Assembly: GCF_042477335.2 (NCBI RefSeq)
Contig: NC_091246.1
Location: forward strand, 252,741,001-252,805,000
Length of the DNA: 64,000 nt
Reading direction: 5' to 3'
Origin: Ovis canadensis
Taxonomy: Eukaryota > Chordata > Mammalia > Artiodactyla > Bovidae
More notes on this DNA, generated by a model. It was not told the origin of the DNA and did not search any database. It was given only the letters and a program-made list of their open reading frames with translations. The first letter of the stretch is position 1. The stretch itself is not shown here.

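Noticed and set aside
62723..63595. Antisense open frame of 290 codons, the longest outside UBR4 exons
   Set aside because: It lies in GC-rich intron 49, opposite the microexon. Its product is Arg/Gly/Pro/Ser-rich low-complexity sequence with no recognisable domain and no promoter or splice context. Likely chance.

Overview
This is nuclear DNA from a ruminant, cattle-like mammal. The intergenic and intronic DNA is full of BovB LINE pieces and of the tRNA-Glu-derived Bov-tA and Bov-A/Bov-A2 SINEs, a combination restricted to ruminants. Older mammalian repeats (MIR, MER5A, MER20, L1 tails) lie between them. I cannot tell cattle from sheep, goat, buffalo or deer by reading.

One protein-coding gene is supported: the 5' half of UBR4 (p600/ZUBR1, a giant N-recognin of the Arg/N-degron pathway), on the + strand. 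Its CpG-island promoter lies at about 4.48-5.46 kb and the start codon at 4805. I traced 49 complete coding exons plus a fiftieth that runs off the right edge. All have AG/GT borders and matching phases, and together they encode about the first 2,490 of roughly 5,180 residues in one intact frame. This part contains the N-terminal helical-repeat region, the zinc-binding UBR box (exons 36-38) and the beta-rich region after it. The C-terminal catalytic part lies outside. Exon numbers here are simply the order of coding exons in the window.

Layout: 1-4.2 kb is a repeat-filled intergenic stretch (Bov-tA, a ruminant L1 split by a Bov-tA and a BovB). 4.2-5.5 kb is the CpG island, promoter and exon 1. 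5-12.4 kb is the long intron 1. 12-27 kb holds exons 2-15, 27.7-33.9 kb exons 16-18, 35-42 kb exons 19-27, 43.5-52.7 kb exons 28-39, and 54.3-64 kb exons 40-50.

The most striking structure is a perfect 293-bp inverted repeat (12075-12367 and 12671-12963) that brackets exon 2 on a 303-nt loop. It is either a very recent inverted duplication with strong potential to affect RNA processing, or an assembly error. Other unusual points are a degenerate second copy of exon 16 in intron 17, a likely 33-nt in-frame cassette microexon at 62807, a 32-bp tandem repeat that triplicates the exon 38 splice donor, and a SINE that has mutated into a consensus splice donor in intron 5.

Intronic stretches with no entry of their own hold nothing I can name beyond diffuse unique sequence or very old, unclassifiable repeat remnants. 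I see no tRNA, rRNA, CRISPR or second protein gene. SINE and LINE borders are read by eye and may be off by 5-20 bases.
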